Source: Pseudoscleropodium purum (taxonomy: Eukaryota > Streptophyta > Bryopsida > Hypnales > Brachytheciaceae). From it: DNA of 64,000 nucleotides. The stretch covers positions 8,928,001 through 8,992,000 of the forward strand of contig OZ017803.1 of the NCBI GenBank assembly GCA_963969395.1. Reading direction: 5' to 3'. The notes below the pieces were generated by a model. The model was not told where the DNA came from, did no database searches, and worked only from the letters and a program-made list of their open reading frames with translations. Positions 36,597-47,333 of the stretch are shown piece after piece. The translations under genes were made by a program, and so were the position numbers. Position 1 is the stretch's first letter. Each line of letters opens with the position of its first letter.

Positions 36597-37150
36597 TTAT
36601 AAATTAAGGGACACTTATTTAAAACTTGAGCAACAATCTTGCACAATCTAATCTTCTCTATATAAGAACTCCAATATAGATTCCAAACAAGAATTCACAT
36701 ATTGTTACTATAACAAAGTCAAAATTATTTAAAATTATATAAAACACTGAATTTTAGAAACAAATTGAAATTGAAACAATAGTCTTCATCTTAAATTTTG
36801 AAAATAATATAACAAAAAATAGTTATGATTTCTCAATAAATGAATGATTAAAGAGAAAGTTCATAAAATATTCTATCTTTAAATTATTATTAAGAACTAA
36901 ATGACATATGAATCAATTAAACTGAAATTGAAAAAAAATTGAAAAAAATATAATAAAATGAATACTTAAATTTAAAGTGGCGAATTTAAAAAGCCCAAAA
37001 AATAAATTATGAAGTTCTAACCCCACTTATACCCAAACGCATAAAATATAATTGCATACTCGTACAAGTTCATACCTACACTTCTAAAACATACATAAAT
37101 CATCATCCCTAAAAGATATTAATACACTCAAACCTGCTTTGATACCATGC

Positions 37151-37250
37151 GGGTACCAGAATGAAGGGTATCCATAGGTATCTTTGGAAGTACCGTCAGT
37201 TCTAATAGTATTTCTAGTGAAACAAGAGGATACCCCTCATTTTGGTACCC
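37151..37250. repeat. GGTACC hairpin 3
   Basis: About 100 bp bounded by GGGTACCAGAATGAAGGG and CCCCTCATTTTGGTACCC, which pair at 21 of 23 outer positions. The centre contains TACCGTCAG, shared with hairpin 5. Confidence 0.8.
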
Positions 37251-37959
37251 CTACGATACCAGACAAAGCAATTTGGCTTTGCAAAGCTTAATTGGATCAA
37301 CTAAAAGCAATTTTAGAGTATTTCTAAGGATCATTGCATATTTTTGACAAATTCTAGCATATTGGAGCAAGTCCAAGCATTTCCAATGAATGACGACCAT
37401 AAAGAATTTGAAAAATCTTATAGAATCACTATTGAGGGTTGACAATTATGGAGAGAAAGAAATATCAAATAGCAACATCTGATAGCATGTAGTTCATGGG
37501 GCTGCATCTAAAAACATCTAATGTATGGTGATTACATTGGTCATGGGGCCATGTCTTGCAAGGGTTAATTTTCTTCTTGACCTAATCCAAGACCAAAATT
37601 TTTTTAACACCATATGAAAGACTAATGACTAATCATCATCATGACTATAAACCACTGCAGAAGCAAACTAGCTAACTCGGTAGATTGTATATATTACCAA
37701 CTGCACTTTGAGTACCATGCATCATCACACCAAAATAACAAAGCATGTGAACTACTAATTCAATAAGGAAAAATTAACATGGCACAACATACTGTCAATG
37801 AGTGGCTCCTTTCTATGTGCATTAAAGTAGCTAGCTAAGTATCATACTACTGACTAATGGAGGTCAAAGTGAGCCAGTGGTTATTGCACAAGAATTTATC
37901 CCTAGACACTACAACAACGGAAATGGATGGAAAATTGAAGAGCTTGGAAGCTAGGCAAC

Positions 37960-38060
37960 CTAAGGAACCCCGAACTAAAAAATCCCAAACTGAGTAGACT
38001 CCAAATTGAGCAATGCCAAACTAAGAAACCCCAACCTGAGCAAACCTCAAACTCAGCAAC
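37960..38060. repeat. Degenerate 16-17 bp tandem repeat
   Basis: Repeated units related to CCCCAAACTGAGCAA line up about six times with substitutions. No coding role is apparent. Confidence 0.5.
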
Positions 38061-38198
38061 CACAAACATTGGAGCTACAAAATTGATGTAAATCCAAGCT
38101 CAACTAATGTGATTTCCCACTGTCATATTCATCGCATATCGCCCAAACTGAGCTTCCAACCGTGATATCCATTGAATTGCTTTCGTCTCACCGTGATA

Positions 38199-38402
38199 TC
38201 ACAACACACAAGGGTGTCGAGTCATTGTTAAACATCTCGAATTTTCATTGTGCGATAGTCCCACATTCAGATTCTTTGCAGTCTCTTCATGCAAGAACGT
38301 ATTGACCTCAATCTCGAGCCTCTTTGGCGTCCCTACTCTCGACCAAATGTGCTTCACCAAGTTCGCATTATACATCTCTAGGTTCGCCACTAAAGCCTCC
38401 AC
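38199..38402 (-). other. Possible exon or small open frame, unknown
   Basis: A 67-codon frame from near an ATG, containing RVGTPKRLEIEVNTFLHEE, has protein-like composition. No domain or splice support is clear. The longer plus-strand frame over the same DNA (38248-38754) looks less protein-like and crosses a hairpin, so I prefer the minus strand. Confidence 0.2.
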
Positions 38403-38461
38403 TTCTCATAGAAAGTGTACTCGTGATTTAATTGATGTTAATGCTCATACGCGGAACTTGT

Positions 38462-38511
38462 GGAGTACCGGATTGGGGGGTAGTTTGAGCTACCCCCCAA
38501 TTTGGTACTCC
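38462..38511. repeat. GGTACC-type hairpin 4
   Basis: A 50-bp hairpin with 22-bp arms (38462-38483 and 38490-38511) pairing at 20 positions around a 6-base loop TTTGAG. The arms hold GATTGGGGGGTAG and CTACCCCCCAAT. Confidence 0.85.
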
Positions 38512-38709
38512 CTAAACCGAAGTCTAAACGTGGAGCATTTTTGTTGGAGTTTCAACGATCAAGCAAATACTAAAGCGAAGTCAAACAATTGCAAGCTCCG
38601 GGCTCTATCACCCTTTGATCTCAATCCCGCCCTGGACAGCGCAATAAAACAACAGTCCAATCTCAACAACCTCTACTATGAATGCCAATGCCAAATCGAA
38701 ATCCTTGAC

Positions 38710-38931
38710 TCAATTGCGAGCTTTGTTACCTTTCAAAATAGGCCATTGATATGAAACTCCAACATACATGTGTGACAAGTTGAACTGACCCAACTGGTAC
38801 AGCAACAACAACAACAACTTTTCCACGTCTACCTTCGGAACAAATCCATTTCCCAGAGTGGACGCTGCCACCAACTTAGCTTTTCTGTGCCCCATTTTGT
38901 GCAATGCAACCCAACAATAGCTAAAGTGCAC
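38710..38931 (-). other. Possible small open frame, unknown
   Basis: A 73-codon frame with an internal MGHRKAKLVAASTLGNG segment. It may be part of a decayed gene that includes 38199-38402. There is no homology I can name. Confidence 0.15.
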
Positions 38932-39068
38932 ACTTCAATCAAAACAAAGAGACTCTGTTTCACTACAATAAACTTTGTTCCCACGAAGTGTGGCGATTGA
39001 AGTGGACATTGCAAGATGATTGAGTCAATCTTTATATGTGGCCTGCTTGGGTGGTTGATGCTTTTTTT

Positions 39069-39320
39069 TCAAGCTGCAAGCGGTCGACTTAGATTGTGCG
39101 GCAAGGCACTACGGGAGTCAAAACAAAGGATTCCGTATAGAAAAAATGAAATCAAAATGAGGGCCACGAAACAAATTGCTGCATGAACTTGAAGATGGTG
39201 ACCAATTCGTTCAACTTCCATTTCCACCTCCTGCGTTGTTGAGACTTCTGCACGAGTTGGACTCCTGGTGGTCCTCTCATTGTTCATATCGTGCTCTTGC
39301 TCTTGCTCCTGGTTCGACAT
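39069..39320 (-). CDS. Hypothetical small single-span membrane protein
   Basis: An 83-codon frame begins with ATG at 39320. The N-terminal 55 residues are polar and acidic (MSNQEQEQEHD). A hydrophobic span of about 22 residues (AAICFVALILISFFLYGILC) is followed by a short tail. The topology of a tail-anchored or single-pass protein is plausible, but with no homologue in view the frame could also be chance or one exon. Confidence 0.3.
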   Translation of the reverse strand: MSNQEQEQEHDMNNERTTRSPTRAEVSTTQEVEMEVERIGHHLQVHAAICFVALILISFFLYGILCFDSRSALPHNLSRPLAA

Positions 39321-39938
39321 TGAGATAAGTGGTTACTCTCAAGAAGACAAGCAAGTTTGCATTCAGATGTTTATGCCAAGTGAGCAATTTTGTGAGATAA
39401 GAATCCATTGAATTCCTTGAATTTCGGAAGAAAAGGCTTGGCAAGCGCAATGGCAGGCACCGTTGTTGATCCGCAAAATGAGGACTTTGAGTGGCGGGCA
39501 CCATGGCAATGAAATCCAGGGATCTCTACTGACTCTTACTTTATGCAACAATAGCAAAGTCACATTCTAATTTGAGCGATATGCAAGATCATGGCAAGTT
39601 TTACTTCCGATTTGTGCGTTGACTTATTTTTCTTGAAAATGCAGCACTGTTGCCCCGAGATTCATGCATATTAATTACAGATTCAAGGCGCTACGAAGGC
39701 TTTGTGAAGAGGACCCCCCTGTTGCCCAAAGTAACTCCTATCCTATAATTCACTTGATTGGTCTTTAGTTAGCAAGTGTTGTAAGCATGAATGAATTTGC
39801 TACATGTCTCAAGATTGAATGGAACTGAATGTGTTTGTTTATTGTATTTTGAATTGCGATCTACACCTTCCCTCTACTTTGAAATTTGTTTAAGAATTTA
39901 ATACACATTGATTGGTGGGTTTATCTCAGCAAATTTAG

Positions 39939-40429
39939 ATGACGTTGGACTTGTCACCTACATCACTTGGAAAATTCAATGCACCAAATAGCAATGTGAT
40001 AACAGGTCCGGATTTAGGGTTTAGTGAGCCTAATTTTGGCGCACAATTTCCATCTGCTAACGCAACTGACATTATAGAGTCCGTAGGAACAAGACCAGAT
40101 GTTTTACCAAGTGCGGGGAAATCCGCTGGGAATTCTGTAGAATTGACTGCCCTCCAATGGTATGAAGCACTAACTAATCGTGCAAAGAAACCTATAGGTA
40201 TTTTTGCCGAGGTATGTTCCTCTGGTTCAATGTACTTTTTCCTTATCAATCGAAATTGTCCATGTGTTTCAAGAAAAAAACAAAAAAACCTATAGGTGTA
40301 GATGAGGACAGTACCTCATCCACCTTTCCCACTTCAATTACGGATGCTCAGGAGTCGGTAACAAAGTCTATTACGGACATCCAAGAGTTAGTAACAAAGA
40401 CTTTTATAGGTATTCAAGAGATGAAATGA
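39939..40429 (+). other. Putative two-exon gene fragment
   Basis: A frame from ATG 39939 runs 91 codons to a plausible donor (GCCGAG then GTATGT near 40212). A second open segment after TGTTTCAAG (about 40271) contains repeats SITDAQESV / SITDIQELV typical of a helical region. The peptide KKPIG occurs both just before the donor and just after the acceptor, suggesting a duplicated splice-site region. Beyond 40429 the frame is lost. Function is unknown. Confidence 0.25.
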
Positions 40430-41422
40430 CTCAATTGGATCTGTTGGTAAAGTTGGATGTATACAATAATATCAATGGATCGATTAAGGGTTCAGTAAAT
40501 TCGGTGACTAGCTTGTACAATAAGACTCTAGACGAAGTTCAAATCTTAGTTGGCAGTAGTGTATCAAAAGCAAGAGGGGGGTTGGAGACCTAACAAGTAT
40601 TTTGCGTACAAGCATGCCTCTTAATAATCAACTTAAGGAAGTAAGTTAGTAGTGGTTGTGAAGGGCACAAGAGGCACAACTTTATAGGGTGCTAGAAAAG
40701 TATTGACCAATGTTTATGGCTCAACTAGAATCAACCTTCCTCCTGAGGTCCAATCATTTCTAAGTGTTGCAGAGCAAAAAATGCTCAATTTGTCGATATT
40801 TGTATGAAAGCTACCTACTTACTACTTTGTAACAGATAATTTGGAAGATGATTCTATCCATTATTTGTTTATTTCCTTGCATACATTCCAAGGTACAAGT
40901 TACTCTACCAACGAAAAAAGATTGTCTATTTGCACCCAAATATCTCAGTCCTACATATGTAAAGATTTTTGAAGTGATGCAAATTGTATTAGCAAGTTTC
41001 TATCCTAAGCAGCAATAGCCATGAAACATTATAGGGAAAATGTAGTATTTACTCTAATATTCAATCGAGCTTTGAAATAATAATTTTCTAATTTTTTTAA
41101 TTTCTAAGAACTTCAAAATTCAATTTGGGTTTCTTTCTTTGACCTCAAGGATCCACAATAGCAAAGCACACGTGTAGGAAATTAATGGCCAATAGATGTT
41201 TGATCTCTCTAGTATCACAACTAAATACTGTTTATTTTTTAGACTTTATACTTTAGAGGATGGATATGGGACTATAATCATCATTCCACTTTAAACATTT
41301 GATGAGCCTAATGCCATCACCCTCACTGATTATCACATTCACGTTTGAATACAATGGTAAAATAACATGAATGAGGCAATGCAATGTAAAGAAATGAGTT
41401 ATAAATGGAAGATGCTTACGTT

Positions 41423-41680
41423 CTAGACGTTGCCAATGGCACCCACTTTGTCTACAAAAATCATATCTTTAGTCTCCTCTTGTAGTGCTTCTATGTTGTG
41501 GACTGTAACAGTGTCCTCTTCGGTACTACCTTGTCCCTCAAAGGGAAGAGATCTTTGGAGATCTCTTGTTGCCACTTGACTTGTTCTAGACACTATTTTC
41601 TTCCCTCGATTCATCTTTAATCTTCTCAATGCCTTAGAAGATGAAAAATACAAGGAACTACACTTCTTCCTGGTCTTCAT
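41423..41680 (-). other. Possible exon, unknown protein
   Basis: An 85-codon frame from ATG 41680 has a basic N-terminus (SSKALRRLKMNRGKK) and ends at TAG. A GTAAGC donor follows one codon after the TAG. No domain is recognised. Confidence 0.25.
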
Positions 41681-41993
41681 GTGCTTCGGAACTAAAGAGA
41701 TTGAGTTCTAAAATTCTAAAAGCATGTGGAGACAACAATATGTATAAGCTCTCCTATAAATGAAACTATTGCTTCCTTTCCACGACTAGATTGAAATGAC
41801 TCTTTCACTGAGAAGGGTCCGATATTTAGTTCTTTCGAAATAATATTCAACATGATGAATCAATGCCATCCCCTAATAAATGTGTAATAGATGCCTACCC
41901 TGTAATTGACAACTATATTGCCAAACATTATGTTCAAAGCATCATGAATCCCCTAGAATTTGGTAGGTGGTAGTAAACGGTAACTCTGACAGT

Positions 41994-42273
41994 CAGGGTT
42001 GACGAATCTCTACGTCCGCCCGAAAAAAGCGTCCGTAATCCAGACGTTCGAACGTCCGGACGCACGGACGCTAGCGGATGCAGCGTCCCTCCCGTCGTCG
42101 GAAGGCGGACTGGCGGGGCAGACGGATGGGGCGGATGCCCAGATCGTGTGGACCACATTAGTCCGCGTGTCGATCGGACAACCGTAACCGGGCGGACAGG
42201 GTGGACAGGCGAACGCGAATGTCAGCGGACGCTACGGACACAATGTCCACGTCCGGACGTCGTGTCAACCCTG
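41994..42273. mobile_element. CpG-rich hAT-type MITE, copy 2
   Basis: A 280-bp element with the same CAGGGTTGAC / GTCAACCCTG ends as copy 1. An exact 8-bp duplication CTGACAGT lies at 41986-41993 and 42274-42281. The interior is again GGACG/CGTCC-rich and about 60 bp shorter than copy 1. It has no coding capacity. Confidence 0.93.
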
Positions 42274-42808
42274 CTGACAGTGTCTAATTCCTTAATGACG
42301 AAGTGCAAGTGGAGAATTTATTAGGACAATGGCCGGAGTAGTACAACATTAAATGCATGCATAGTAAAGATAACTGACATAGCCACCTAATATGATTTAG
42401 TGCTTATATAGAATTTTGGAAACAAATTTGAAAGTCCGCACTCATTAAAGTATTTGACATGGCCCCCTATTGTGATTTAGTGTTTTTCTAAAATTTTGGA
42501 AACTAATTTGAAAGTCCACATTCATTAAAGTATCCGACGTAGTGGCCTAGTTTTATTTAATTTATATTCTTCTAAAAGGTGGTTGCCATGAAGGTGAAGG
42601 ATGATGGTGTGAAATTAGCTATGTCCCATTCAAAGACAAATTTGAAAATAACCTCCTATATCCTATTGGTATCCCTCTATCATCAACTGTCTTGGACATT
42701 TGGATACTTGAGTATCATATTAGATTTAAGATCTTCTTGTAGCACGGCAAGTACCCATCCATTTCATTTTTGCTTTTCACCCCCCCTCCTCCCCTGTGTA
42801 TTGTAATC

Positions 42809-43138
42809 ATGGCTTCAATTTGTGTAGATGGTCATGAAGTTCCACTCATATTTCTGATAGACAAAAGAGGGCGTGTTAGAGTTCCAAGCCACTTCTTTTA
42901 CGTAAGCTTTAGATTTTTGGAGTCCTTAATCTATGTCGAAAGAGAGAAGAAGTCAGAGTTCGGTGAATTACAACAATGTATTCCAATTGTCAAGTATGTT
43001 GAAGAAGGTCACTACTGGTATTTGCATTTAGGGAATTATAGAGCTTATGGAATTCCATTGTCTACGCTAGCTGTGTCTATAGAGATAGTAAGTTGCCAGT
43101 TAGATAACACCACAATGGACATGCCTTACATATCTTAG
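42809..43138 (+). CDS. Hypothetical protein, unknown family
   Basis: A 109-codon frame from ATG 42809 to TAG encodes a hydrophobic and aromatic-rich protein (FYVSFRFLESLIYVE, YVEEGHYWYLHLGNYRAYG). The composition is protein-like, but I recognise no domain. It lies 0.5 kb upstream of the transposase-like relic and could be an unrelated exon. Confidence 0.3.
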   Translation: MASICVDGHEVPLIFLIDKRGRVRVPSHFFYVSFRFLESLIYVEREKKSEFGELQQCIPIVKYVEEGHYWYLHLGNYRAYGIPLSTLAVSIEIVSCQLDNTTMDMPYIS

Positions 43139-43612
43139 ACCATTTTGCGTAATTCACCTCATGAAGTGCTCTCGGTCCTTTGAAGCAATGCTATTCTCCG
43201 AGTTGTAAAGGTTGAGAAATTGGATACAATCATAGAGTTGTCTAGCAAATCGGAAGGAGAGTCCCTTGAATTGATAAATCAAAAGTAGTCTTGTAAAATT
43301 CCACTCGTATTGAGAGAGAATGCATTTGAAAACTATTTATTAGAGACTTTGTCAAATAGTCCTGCATAGTCTTGTTTCTCATGTCCTCTATTGCATCCAA
43401 CTCTAATTGACCGAGTGAGTATAATAGAATGTTTAAAGAGACTAGCCAATATGCATCACTCGCGAAATGAACTGTCAACAATGAATCTCAACAACATGAA
43501 GCATCATTGTATCTAGTTTTTCCCACCAGTACTCAACAAAGATGTCATCTTTGAATTGCCTCCATGTCGATCATTAGCGACTTCATTAGCAGCCAAAAAC
43601 TTAGAAGGAATG

Positions 43613-44859
43613 GACTAACGATACAATGGGCATCCTTGGTGCAAGTTGGTGACCACCAACATTAACAACTCCAACAATCTTAAGTTCTATAAGCCATACT
43701 GCGCTAGTCATCTTGCTTGTAAAAATTCAAAGTGTGATTATTTGAAGAGAGCATCCAAGAAGAATGAAATAGAGTGGACTGGTTATACTATGTTTCCTTT
43801 TGCAGTAGGAGAGAGTCCTCCCAAAGATTCTTCTCTAGTTTGCAAGCTTTGCAAGAAATCACCAACATGCTTGAGCTCCTGCAATGCTAGGATGTACTAC
43901 AGCTGTAGTGATAACTCTAAAATGAGTAGGGTTGCTATTCACTTTGAAAATCATAGTTACCCTGTTGCAAAAGGCATGTATAGAGATTCTACGAAAGAAA
44001 TTTGTGGACTAACTGTAGAGTAGGTGGCCAAAACACTAATAGCCACCAACTTTGCAATTGCTCTTTCTACTTATAAGGAATTTCTAACAAACTACTTATT
44101 TCATAACGGAGAGGGAGAGAAGGAAATGTTGAAAGGAGAGGAGGTGGAAGAGGTGATGGATCGTTTTCAATATTTGAGTAGTACAAACATATGGAATGTG
44201 ATATTTTCATTTCGCTTAAACAACCAAGGAAGTGTCAATGATAGCATCATGACTATGAATGAGTATAGGTTTGAGTACATCCATGTTAGTATTTTCCTTG
44301 GCCAAGGGAAGGAGAAGGTGTACATTTTTAAGATGCTCACCAAAGGACCAAGGAGTAGAGTGGACTTGGTTAGGCACATGCAACTTGGAGGGAATCTCCA
44401 AAATGCGTGGATGATGTTTGACGATGTGAAATGTGTGAAGGAGTGGACTACAATGGCTTTCCATGTATACGATCCAAAATACAAGAAGGTCATGACTATT
44501 TCAACATGCGACATGCAATTTGAAGATATCGAGATTCAGGTGCAATTCTAGAGGTGTTTGAATATAGTAATGTCACGATATGGAATAGATCATCCAAACT
44601 TCAAGGGATTCTAGCAAATAGTGCTATAGCCAATTGGAATGCTATCTGTATTGTTTGTGGATCTAGATCAGCCAATGAAAAAATGGAGAATCATGAGAGG
44701 ACATGCTTATTGAAAACGTACGCAAAAGCACATCAAGGAAGCCTTCCAGCAATAAACATTATATTCACTATTTTGGGAGTTTTCCAAGGAAATGAGAGTC
44801 TTTATTCCAGAACCTTGCAACTTTTGACGCGCACAAGTGACAAACAAAGAGGCCTCTAG
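43613..44859 (+). pseudogene. Transposase-like gene relic with zinc-binding N-terminus
   Basis: The frame carries cysteine clusters (YCASHLACKNSKCDYL, CKLCKKSPTC), a CDMQFEDIEIQ segment, HPNFKGF, then after a frame change ANSAIANWNAI and ENHERTCLL. This series matches a repetitive protein family I recall from early land-plant genomes, probably MULE-like, with conserved PNFKGF, ADSA-x-ANWNA and ERTC blocks. Stops are TAG at 44021 and TAG at 44549, and a single-base frame change lies near 44607. The gene is dead. The superfamily is uncertain. Confidence 0.5.
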
Positions 44860-44982
44860 GCCTTCAATCACCTAGGAATTCAATGCCATGACATTCAAAA
44901 CAAGTGCGCACATAAAGATTTCAGAAATACCATGCATTTATGAGGCACGTATTACTATTAATAGAATTACTTCAATACTTAC

Positions 44983-45675
44983 AAATGTAACTCTAGGATG
45001 AATCCATCCAAAATGTTTTTTTACATCTAGAATCAAGACCTAACAACTACGAGATGAATTCTTCATCTTCTCCAAGGCCTTCAGAATTTCCGGTCCGCGA
45101 CTATACCCTCCCTTATTGATTGTCCCACACTGTCGAATGAATTCCCAACTCTGTGCTCTTAACGACCTCTCCTCCCACGCGTCCCAAGTACGAGTCGACG
45201 AATGACTACCCGATGGCGTAAGGACTTTCCTCTTTAGTCTTCCTACTTGAGTTTGAGCACGGCAACGTGGGAGTGCGAGCACAACAACAGGAAGAGCATC
45301 ATTTCTTGGATGTTGTCCAACAGGCATAGATTTCTTTACTTCTGGTGTGGATACCAAGTAATTAGCATCTTCATACAGCTTTCTTTGCGTCCCTTTCTCC
45401 GAAACAGTTGGCGACATTGACTTCTCCCGAACCTCCCTAGAACGCAATGGAGACGGTGAGCACGACACGAGCAGGCGCACCTTTTTGTTGGGAGGACTAT
45501 TTACCACTCCGTCCTCAATGTTCTTGACGGAGAAGTCCATGGACGAATTCAGCGTAGGCGCCGAGCAAAGGAAATTTCCCGTATTGAAAATAACGTACTG
45601 TCCATAGTCAAGGATGGAGTCCTCCGACGCTTGACAAGGCATGTCCGCATTGAGCCTAGTTTCGCTCGGGATATT
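44983..45675 (-). pseudogene. Exon F of palindrome-unit minus-strand gene
   Basis: It opens after the acceptor TTAGATGTAG and ends at a strong GTAAGT donor (44982). It encodes a Ser/Arg-rich protein segment (LVSCSPSPLRSREVREKS, WDAWEERSLRAQSWEF). A TAG at 45040 interrupts the frame shortly before the donor. No domain is recognised. Confidence 0.4.
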
Positions 45676-45930
45676 CTACATCTAACAGAAATGGAAACCA
45701 AATTAGCATGAGCAACACTCCACAGTTGCATCACCCAAAATCACTACAGACTTTTAAGAGCATGCCGCTTCTAGTAACACACGAACAAAGGGACTCCGGA
45801 CTACCGAAACGAAGATTATAACATGCTACACATTAGCGCGACCCGTGCTGAAGTGCAACTCCCGCATACATATGACCTGATAACTGTTGCACATGCAGCA
45901 TAATCGCTGAAATAAAAATGATCTGCATAC
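45676..45930 (-). repeat. Intron E-F containing one palindrome
   Basis: A GTATGC..TAG intron. It holds the palindrome at about 45826-45857 (TTAGCGCGACCCGTGCTGAA core), one of the 18 copies of the family in this region. Confidence 0.5.
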
Positions 45931-46746
45931 CTCGGGAAGCAACACTAAATAAGAACACTAGGTGACCCCCGGACCACTGCCATCAGTTTGTCGTACTCTC
46001 GACGACCCCTCTCCTCGCACAGCATTCTTTTTCCAATCTTCCGTTTTACATTTTGGCGGAAGGACTGGAGCCCAATGTCCCGGCTGCCGTGCAATTGTCG
46101 GAACCAAGGAAGTAGGACCCCTAGAAGAAACGTGTCCCTGTCACCATTCCCTCGATTGCTCCAAGGATCCACTAATATAACATTCTCTGGGTTATTCATG
46201 ACATGCTTGCGAGGACTGTCGTCGACTATGACAGTATTATCCAGCGAGAAGGATCCCTGGAAGCCAGTAATGAGGAATTCAACATTTTTGAGGAACAAGT
46301 CCTTATTGGATCCAGGTTCCTTATAAGTGGTCGTCCTTCCGAACTTATCCTTGCACTTGACCGTCTTACATGAGTCCTGCCCAAGAACTAGGAAGGGGAG
46401 GCTTCCTTCTCGGAAAAGGTATGCACAAATTTCCTCTGTGGTAGACTTTTTCATGGAGCTCCACACGGAGATGATTGCTATTTTTTCTAACTCCTTCAAG
46501 AAGTGAGCGCAATCTGGACGGACGTAGACAGCTTTGGGCCCAACTACTGTAGCCACTACGGATGAGTGAGGCTCTGAGTCCCGGTTAAATTGCAACCTTG
46601 ACCCCTATGACTTCCAATCCTCGTAGAGGCACAGAACGCCATTGAGGTCTAGGACGACGTTAATCCACTTGTCTGCCACCCCCGACCTCAATGATCGGCG
46701 CACTCCCTTGGATTCCTCCTCACGAGCTAGTGCAGGATCGAATTCC
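45931..46746 (-). pseudogene. Exon E: FCP1/NIF-type HAD phosphatase domain
   Basis: It opens after TTTCTTGTCAG and ends at CCCGAG before a GTATGC donor. In order it has the HAD motif I VVLDLNGVLC (near 46650), YVRPDCAHFLKELEKIAIISVWSS (a motif II region), and TVIVDDSPRKHVMNNPENVI with the acidic DD pair of motif IV. This is the pattern of NLI-interacting-factor/FCP1-like phosphatases, with DLNG replacing DLDE as in plant relatives. Such enzymes dephosphorylate Ser/Thr, for example on the RNA polymerase II tail. TAG codons at 46605 and 45945 interrupt the frame. Confidence 0.65.
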
Positions 46747-46903
46747 TGACAAGAAACGTAGGAGTTTGAGGCCAATTACGATCGTGAAACTGGCCAAGAT
46801 GGGGAACCCCGTAAAATCAACCAGGAAAGTATGCCACAGGACGGGCAAAACCATGACTGGCTGTGTCTAATGAAGTCATGAGAAGATGAGAGAACCGTCA
46901 TAC

Positions 46904-47112
46904 CTTCGGTACTTGAGAATGTGAAAGCTTCTAATGTCCTTCACGACGCGTTAGCGAATGATCCCGCAATGCAATGTCATCACCGCTTTCCAAAGACAAG
47001 GGATGATTCAAAGGTTCAGCGTCCTCAATCGGGAGGGATGATTCCGCTGGCAACTGATAGTGATTGATAGGATACTCAGACTCTGGAAGCGATTCTTTAA
47101 GATTTGGAAGGC
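46904..47112 (-). pseudogene. Exon D of palindrome-unit minus-strand gene
   Basis: A short acidic exon (SLPESEYPINHYQLP) between a weak acceptor (AATCGCAG) and a GTATGA donor. A TAG at 46931 interrupts it ten codons before the donor. No domain is recognised. Confidence 0.35.
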
Positions 47113-47286
47113 CTGCGATTTCAAGTGGAGGCAATAATACATGTAAGTGATATATTACACTGTCGCAAACAACAGATTTATAATTTGGAAAATGCGTCCA
47201 CTTTGGTTGACACTGTTCAAACTAGAAGTACATCAAAAATGAGCACTGTATCTGAAATGAAAACTACAGGTACTCTTCTACAATAC

Positions 47287-47310
47287 AAATTAGCGCGATC
47301 CGCGCTAAAA
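47287..47310. repeat. Palindrome in intron C-D
   Basis: TTAGCGCGATCCGCGCTAA is an uninterrupted 8-bp-arm palindrome with a 3-base centre. It lies just downstream of the last codons of exon C. Confidence 0.85.
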
Positions 47311-47333
47311 CTACAACATAAAACACTAAGTTT

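Noticed and set aside
37912..37925. CACTACAACAACGG as the end of a CACTA transposon
   Set aside because: I found no matching inverted end or 3-bp duplication.
38248..38754. 168-codon plus-strand frame
   Set aside because: It runs through a hairpin repeat, has no domain, and overlaps more plausible minus-strand segments.
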